Shown here one piece after another: positions 26,001-35,000 of a DNA stretch of 64,000 bases. The notes beneath the pieces are model-generated. The model did not search any database and was not told the DNA's origin. It worked only from the letters and a program-made list of their open reading frames with translations. The position numbers and the translations under genes are program-made. Source of the stretch: Dastarcus helophoroides. Its lineage: Eukaryota > Arthropoda > Insecta > Coleoptera > Bothrideridae. Positions within the stretch are counted from its first letter, which is position 1. Each line of letters opens with the position of its first letter. Location of the stretch: contig CM053326.1 of assembly GCA_028583605.1 (NCBI GenBank), positions 7,386,587-7,450,586 on the forward strand. Direction: 5' to 3'.

Positions 26001-29000
26001 CTTTCCCCCAAAATTTTGATCTTTTTTCAGAACTATGTTGGCTTTTCGAAACCTTCGATTTTTACCTCGAAAATCATCTTTCTCCGAAATTTCAATACTT
26101 TTTAAAAAAAAGGTCAGATTTTTATATTAAATTTGATTTCCCGAAAATTCCAACATTACCCCAAAACAATTTTTTTTTAAATTATAATTCGTCTTTTTCT
26201 AAATTACCACTTTATACTCAAAATTCTATTTTTTCCTCCAAAAATTGGACTGTATTAGAAATGTTAAATATTTTACAGAAAATTCGGCCTTTTTATATTC
26301 TCGGAAAATTTCAACCTATTTTTCAAAATTTGTCTTATTCTCAAAGTTTCAAATTGAGCTTTTTTATCCAAAATTTGACTTTTTCTCAAAATTCGTTTAT
26401 GTTTCTAAAACTTTGACAAAAATATAGAAACTTTGAAGTAATATTTTTACGAAATTTAGAGAAAAATATTTCTTGTAAATTTCGAGATTGTCAAAATTTA
26501 AATCAAAATAAAAATTGTCAGAGAAATATTTTTAAAAACTGGTTTTTTTCTCCAAATGCAATTTATTCTGGAAATTGCAACGTTTATCATAACATTTTCT
26601 AAGTAGATCCCAGTGAAAAAGTCAACATTTGCATTCGCATTCGCGAACATTGAAAATAAACATTCGTATTAGCATTCGCATTCACGAATGTGGGAAAACT
26701 AACATTCGTTACATCCCTACTTTATAGCACAGTTTGTCTGAACTAGTACAAATTGTTCGATAAAGGGTTTCGATGGTCTTCTGATATAGTCCTTTAACAC
26801 ACCCTTTTCATCAAACTCAAAGATAAAGGTAAAAACAAGCTAACTAAACTCAAAATACTCGTAGTTCAGTGGAAATAAACCCACGAGGGCTGAATTACAC
26901 TAAAAGTTATTTAAAAACACATCCTGCGAGGAAAAAGTGAAAATAAGAAATTTTTGCACAGGTTTTTCTACCTTTTGAAGACAAATATTAAAAACAAATG
27001 TTAAAAAAGTAACAAAATCATCAGAAGAAACATGAATAAATTGCAATGCCTGACGTTGCACAGAATTAATTAACTAATGATTCAGATTCCCGGTACCCTT
27101 TATATATAAGTGATCGACATCCTTTTCCTAGTAAATTTATGTATAATTATTTGCGCTTCACCGCACTAAAATAGCATGACATTGAAGTATCTATGGATAA
27201 ACAAATAGTCATGATAAATACTCAATAACAATAAAAAATAAATAGATGCACATTAGTTCTTAATAACAATATATTTCGGTCTGCTGATAACTCTGTCATT
27301 TTAAACTAATTTACTTTTATGATCTATCCCACTAATGTTATGTTTCCTACTAATTAAGTCAGCCAGTAATTATATTTAAAAAAAAACCTTTACTATTGAG
27401 TGAAAGCATTTTTTATATCGGGTGTAACAGGACCATGGTACCCTATTTTTCTTTATTATATATATTACTGACTCGCTAATTTTTTTAGGTCACAGTCAAA
27501 TCGTCGAATTTTTGCATGTAATTAACTCACTTTACGTTGATCGGACACGCTAGAGTTTTTTGGGGATCTATTTTTTTACTAATGTAATCGGTTGCCCCTA
27601 TATTAAGAGTTCATATATGGTGGTGGTTCATAACAGGGTGCAAGGTTTCTCCCCTTATATAATTCTGCCGCCCTTAGGAAAATCCCAAAATCCCCAGTTA
27701 GGCTCCCCACCACTTTCGCACCGAAAAGATACTGTATTATCTACACCTGCCTGAGTAACTGTGGTTTCTACGTGATAAACAAGCTATGGATCATGAAACA
27801 ATTAAATGTTCATTGTAACAACCTTACGAAATTCTAATAATTATTTTGCTTTTTACATGTTAAGCAAATCCGACTGAAGAACTGGCCAATTCTATATGTA
27901 TTTACTATGCAGTAGAATCAAAAGCATTAAAATCGATAGTGTAGCGAGTAGGTAATATTGTAAGTCTTATTATATAAAAGATGCACTATAAGTTAATTAA
28001 TTCTTAGCTTTGAAAATTATGCATCACATGTCTAAAAACTAATAACCTGAACTTACACGTGCCAATAACCCTCTCTCTATTCACGTGTGATCTGGTCAAA
28101 GTAAAATAAATTTCGTATTATCGATCTCTGGCAAAAGCTTCAGCTTTCTATTCTTTCTAGTAAATAAAAACAGTCTACTTAAAATTCTCTTGATGGTACT
28201 AATAAAAAATTATACATAATCATTTGTATATCTAAATAACTTTATTATGGTAAAGTCATTCAACTTCTAAGCATTCAATCCTTCGATTGTTTCTATTTTT
28301 TTATGTAAATTTGTGCTCACATGTAAATTTAATGTTAGTCAATATTAGCAAAGAAAAATGTAGCTATAGAAGGTAGCTGCCGGGTATGATCATCGACAAT
28401 TGATGCATACAAATGTGTCTACTGGCGCTCAACCAGCTAATAAATATTTTCAAAGCATTTTATGAAAAAGGAAACAGGTCAGTTTAACTTTAAATATGCA
28501 AGGTGTGTCCCCAAGAAACTAATACTTTGACTTTTTATAAAGTTCAAAATGACTTAAGCTCTTTATTGAATATATACGCAACATGTATTTCGCTAGCCGA
28601 ACAATATCAAAGCTACCAACGCATCTAATAACCATATAACTCGGTTTTACCTCTACCATAAGGGGCCGTTCATAAATTACGTAAGAGGTTTTGAAGGCTA
28701 TTTTGACCCCCTCTCCCCCTATTGTAAGACATCATAAGATTTCAACTACTCCCCCCTTCCCCTTAATAAGAAATTTTCGTAAGAAATATATGCATCAATA
28801 AAATACAACTCCGTTAGTTTTAAAAATATCTTTTATTATCATCTTATTATTATAAATATCATTAACTCACTTGAATAACATTAATCTTATCAACCTATCA
28901 CAGTTTTGACCAGAATTAGTTTAGTAAAACCTAAGGTGTTGAAAAAACTAGATAATAAATCAAAACTCTAATTAATATTTATCCACGGACTCACTAACCA

Positions 29001-32000
29001 TTCAGATATTGATTCAATTACCGGAATGACCGATTCCTTTTGTTTCTCTTGAGGCTCTTCAATTTTTTCAATATCAATATCTTCATTGTCGTACCATTCT
29101 ATATCATGGGTATTATTATTGTATGATGTAAGACATAGGCTCTGTCCAGCACGACGACGCAATAATTTAATAGGATAAAAATTCTCAGTACGAGCACACT
29201 GGTACTTGTGAACTGACTGACGATGGATTTTCACATTTCTATTTGATGCAAAGTACAATCCACATGTTGGACATGTACGTGCAATCAATTACGTTTGAAC
29301 CGTAGGACAATAAAAGTCGTATGGTGTTAAAATAAAATCTGGGCGTCTAGGAACTTCAATGTTTAGAGATAATTGCACAAATAAAGGACAAAAATTAGCA
29401 TTTGCTTGGTCTTTAGGAAGTGGTATATCTAAAATTTGCGCTTGTCGAAGAGGATAAGGTGGTGGAATAAATCCATCTGGTAATATCATTCGCAAATTAC
29501 TTCGTAATTTTCCACAGCATCTAAATTCCGTGCATTTGCTAATTTGCAGTAAATACTGAGATTCTCTTACATGTCTACAGTACCAATCAGGAGTCCATTC
29601 CACTAAACTTCTATCAATATTATCACTACCAGGATCTACGTATTCAGCAACAACTGGCTTATCAATAATTAACTTACTCCATATTTGCGCTAAAATATCA
29701 CCAGCCATTTTGAAATTTTTGAGTTCAAGTTCATTATCAATTGTACCTCGCTGATCATCAAGATGATTACCAAAAGTATCATACGGTAAGACAAGTCCAG
29801 ATAATTGATGACTCAATGGAGCCATTCTAGGCTCTACTCGATTGAAGCAACTTCTTCCGGGAGCGTTAGTGATAATAAATATAGCATCAAGATCAAATTT
29901 ACGAAAGGGGGAAACAGCATGAGAGATGACTTGAGGAAATCGTGGATTTTCATCAGGTCCTCCGTCAACAGTCATGATTATAACTGGTTTTATATTATTA
30001 TAATCTGTTTTGGTCAAGGACTGAAATTCTGCTAGCTCTATAAGATTTTCTAGATCGATGCTATGAGTGCATGCAGATGATGATGAATGTTTTCCTGATC
30101 TGATTGCAACGTACGTAGGTCCACTGTATGTCACTGCTTCAGGTTTGACCATTCCATCAGTATTAATTTCAATGCCAGCATATACTGAAGGTATTAATTT
30201 ATGTTTTTCTGCCACCACCCAAACGTGATTTGGTAGTCGTACTCGATATTCCATATGCATCAGAAAGGGTGCTTGTTTTTCTACAGCAGTTTTACCAATT
30301 GGAATGTGCTCTTTGTCGTCCTGTGACAAGAAGAAAACCCAGGCCCAAGCACGGAGGCGAGAGACTCTATAACCCGGATAGAAGCAGTGCAAAATTTATC
30401 ATCGGGATGGCTTTTGTGTTCATCATTTGTTGCTCTCGCCAGTTTTACCGGAACTGTTACTACGTGTTATTTTCCTTGAATTGTAGTAGAACATCTAGGT
30501 AAAAGACGAAGATATGTAGCACTTCGTGATAGATTGAAACCTAACGTCTCTAGTTCTTTGACCAAGTCATCTAGAGTTCTACAGCTTCATACCATTTCAG
30601 TTCGGCGTTTCTCATCTGCACCACCTCCCAAGCTCGCAATTTCTGCTAAAACTTTCAACAGCTCAGGTTGAGCTTCCTCCAAACGAGGGCGACCCACTGT
30701 CTCGTGCGCATTTAATTGTTGTTTTACAACTGGATTCTTAATAACATCTTTTATCAATGCCTGTCTTTTTTTTCTGAAAATTTTTTGATATTCAGCGTTT
30801 CGTTTTTTATTAGCAAGTTGTTTTTTAGCTTCACCGAGGTTTTTTTGCAATTTAGTAATTTCTTGATTGATCTTGAGTCCTCCAAGACCAGAATCCCGAC
30901 GTAAAATACTTGTATTTAATTCACTCTCCACCAATGAAATTTTTTTTTCAATTGCATCTTGTGCTGGAGTAGGATGACATGTTAATTGTGATTTATCAGG
31001 AATCGCCTCTTTTGGAATCAGTCTGTGCGCCATATCGACTTCTCTAGTGCATAATGCGACAGAAGAATCTGTTGAGTTTTTGTCCATCAAAGCAAGCGGT
31101 CCACCAGACACATTTTGCTGTAAGAAGTAATTTTGATTATAGCTTAGCATACACAGCAAAATATGCGTAACTTACCTATAAGTTTATTTAAATAGAATTT
31201 TACATATAACAATTACTTAAAAATAATATTAAAATATTGATAATAATATTTTGAACAAAAAAATTTAGAAATAAAGTGCCGACTAACCTGTTTAAAAAAA
31301 CCGAGCATGTTGGTTTCTTTTCTTAGCAGCAAGCTGTTTTAAATCATTTATTTTTTGAGATACAAATTTTCCGAAAGCATTGTCATCATTTTTGAAAACT
31401 TCTTTGTTGGTTGTCCAGAATAAATTAGACTCTTGTTGACCAACCTTTGGTGTTTTATCTCGGAAACCTTTTATCCACGCTTTAAATAACAGTGGATGTA
31501 AGTATCCAGACATGTTAGATAAAATAAATATTCTAAAAGGAAATGAGGTATATTTCTGAGATTTCAAGTAACAGGGAAATCCCCGATCAACGAGAACAAC
31601 AACGAAATAGTAGAAAGTCTAGAAGTACTGACAACATATGATTCTTGTAAGATTCAATACTGAGTAAGAGAGATAAAACACAGATGGCGCTATCCAATAA
31701 TGCCATTTCTTAGCGCGAATGTGGTAAAATTTCTAATTCGAAATTTTACGGAATATCAAATTCTCTATCCTCCCTCACTATAGTAAAAAACTATAATATT
31801 AAATCAACACCCCCCCCCCCCCCGCCCTTAAATATCTTACATAATTTATGAACAGCCCCTAAGGTAGTATCTTGACCTTATTTCTCGGTAGATGACCTTT
31901 AGTTATACCTCAAAAAAAAACTTAAAAAATTGTTATATGAATCATACATTTTAATTTTCTTAGCAACGTGGCTCTATACCTTTATTTTAAGATCCCTCAT

Positions 32001-35000
32001 TTCATTTCATTTCCTTCATTACGTCACCTTTACAAAACGTCTTTTATTCTTTAAATGATGGTATCGTTACTTTTATAATTCCTTTCCTCATTTACATCTA
32101 TTACTCTGATTGAAGTACCTATAATTTTTGGTTTTTTGTTGACGTAAGTAAATAACTAATTAATTTACAAATCTGGTTTAAAACAGATGCTTACTATGGA
32201 TTCAAATTTAAAGATAAAAAAGTGTTACATTTTATTCAATTCTAGTAATGTGATTAGGTTATGTATGATGTAACTAAAGTCACAAAGCTCAGTAGAAGCA
32301 AGAAGACTAGTAGAAGTAATGTGACTTTCTCGTATTATGGGTTGCTTTCACTTTTTCAAATCGATGGTAGAGGTGTCCACTTGAATCGATGTTTTTATTT
32401 GATGTAATACATCGAATATTTTTCGATACATCGTATTTCTCAACATCAATGTTTTTAAACATCGAATACTTTAAGTCAGCCAATATTTAGGGATGCAACG
32501 TCGTTCAAAAAAGCATCGATATTTTTTTTAATGAAACATCGATGTCTCAAACATCAGCTTTCGGTAACAATTCATCAATGCTTTTCCTGTGTTTTTTCAA
32601 TATTTAATTGCAGATTTAAGGAGTCAACATTACGAAGGTGCAGCAAGGAAATCAATTTAAAAAGTTTTTTTTTTGAAATTTCAAATTTAACATTGAAATT
32701 TCAAATTTTGCATTGAAATTTTGACCTTAATCTCGACATTTCGATTTTTTCTGGAAAATTCAACTTCTTTCTCGAAATTTCGCCTTTAATCTCGAAATTC
32801 CGACTTTTTTCCAGAAATTCGAAGATAAATGTCCAAATTTCCACTTTAATATCGAAATTTGGACTACAGGTAAACCCAAACCGTTGACTTTTTTTCAAAT
32901 TTCGAGAACAAGGTGGACATTCTAACATTAATTTTAGAATTTCGAGAAAAAAGTCAATATTTCGAGATTAAACTTGAAATTTCAAGAAGAAACTCGAAAT
33001 TTCGCTCTAAACTTGAAGTTTCTAAGCCATTTGTTTTTAAGTTAATGGCTTTTCTACGCCTAATTTCTTTAATTATTTTTTATAAAATGCAATTATTTTC
33101 CTTTCGAATTGAAACCTACATTTTTTTTATTTATTTTTTCTTCCAAATTTTGACCCACAATCTACGTTTTTTGATAAAAATTCAAGGTTAAACTGGTGAT
33201 TTGAAGAAAAAAGTTCTTATGCAAGAAGAATGCAACCTAGACTACAAATTCATGCAGCCCTCCAGGCGTGTATAGTGAATCATAGGTAGCATAGGTAACC
33301 TATTGGTCTGTGCATTATAGAATCCTTGTCTTCTGGGAACTCTCCTAGAGAGCAACCGCTTCGCTAGGTGGCAGTGTTTCAACTGTTGGTAGTTCAGCTA
33401 CCTATGATTCACTATACACACCTGGAGGGCTGCATGAATTTGTAGTCTAGGTTGCATTCTTCTTGCATACGACATTGTTGGCGATGGCCATAGTTTCTCT
33501 ATGGACCAATAAGGTGGTAGTACTAAAGAGTCACTCGCTTGACGCCTGTGAATGTTTTAGTACTTACTTGTCGGAACATTTATTAGCATTCGAGTTGGAT
33601 ATACCAAACTGACGAGATCTAACAAGATCGAAACCGGTATTTGGTTTCCAAACTTCGAATCTAATAAATGTTCAAACCTATTGGTCTGTGCATTATAGAA
33701 AAAAGTTCTTGAGAGAATTTTATAAAGTTGACTAAATTTTGAAAAATGTTGAAATTTTTGTAGAAAATATAAATTTTCAAAAAAAATTCATGTATTTCAA
33801 AATATTTCGAAATTTTGATAAAATTCTTTTCAGAAGTCAGGCAAAATTTTGTAAAAATGCCAAATATTATAAAAATTGGAATTTTTAAAAACAGCGAAGT
33901 TTTGAGAAAATATCGAATTTTAAAAATTTTGTCAAATGAATTCCAAATTTTTTAAAAAACCAAATTTTAAAAAAATCAAGTTTTCAAAGTAATCGAATTT
34001 TTGAAAAAGTCGAGATTTTAACAGACGAATTTTGAATTAAAATTTTAATAGTCGAAATTTAAAAAAATATCGGCAAAGTAAAAATATTCAATAAAAAGAT
34101 TTCCAAAAATGCGGAAATTCTGAAAAATTCGATATTTTAAAAAGAGTTGCAATTTTGAAAAATAGTAAAAAACTTCAAGACAACATTTTAAAAAGATTTG
34201 TAAAAATCGAAATTTTCAACAAAAAAAAAATACGAGATACTTACTTCATTTGAAAATACATTATAATTTTCAACAAGGTAAAGATTTTCAATAGTCGAAA
34301 TTTTGAAAAATAGTCTAAATTTCAAGGACAAAATTTAGAAATAATATCGACAATTGAAAAAGTCCAATTTTTCAAGAAAATTTGACAGTTTCAAAAGATA
34401 CTGAAATTTTCAGGAAAAATTCAATTTTTTCTATTAAAAATGAAATTCTAATAAAGGCCAAAATTTTTGGAAAAAATGTAATTCTGAAAGTTGTAATTTT
34501 CAAAAGAAAATTATGTTTGAATAAATCTGAATTTTCAAAAAAAATTCTGAGACATTAAAAAAGAAGGAAAAGGAAATAAAAATGTTCAGGAAGTTTAAAA
34601 TCAAAATTTTGAAATTTTCATAAAAAAACTTAAATTTTTAATAAACGAAATTCAAAATTTTCAAAAATAGGTTTAAATTTATTTAAAAAAACTCGAACTT
34701 TTTAAAAAATCAGGCGAAGTTTTGAAAAAATATCGAATTTTGGACATTTTTGGAGTTCTACTAATTTTTAAAAAGGTGAAAATTTTCAAAAGATTTCGAT
34801 TTTTATTTGAAACTAAAAATTTTCAAAAAATTCCAAATTTTCGACAAAATCAAAATTTTATAAAACACGAATTTTGAGAAAATATCAAAATTCTTAATAA
34901 TAAAATTTTGAAAAATATCGATATTTTCGTAAAAAGTTAAAATTTCCAATAAAAAGTAAAGATTTCTAAAAAAAGTGGATATTCTGAATAATTCAAATTT

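Noticed and set aside
25907..26416. 169-residue open frame, the longest in the intron array
   Set aside because: Composition is almost only F, S, K, N, L with a period of about seven residues that follows the 21-base DNA unit; no domain, no splice support.
29805..30502. Plus-strand open frames inside the Zator-like element
   Set aside because: They are antisense shadows of the transposase core, with no motifs of their own.
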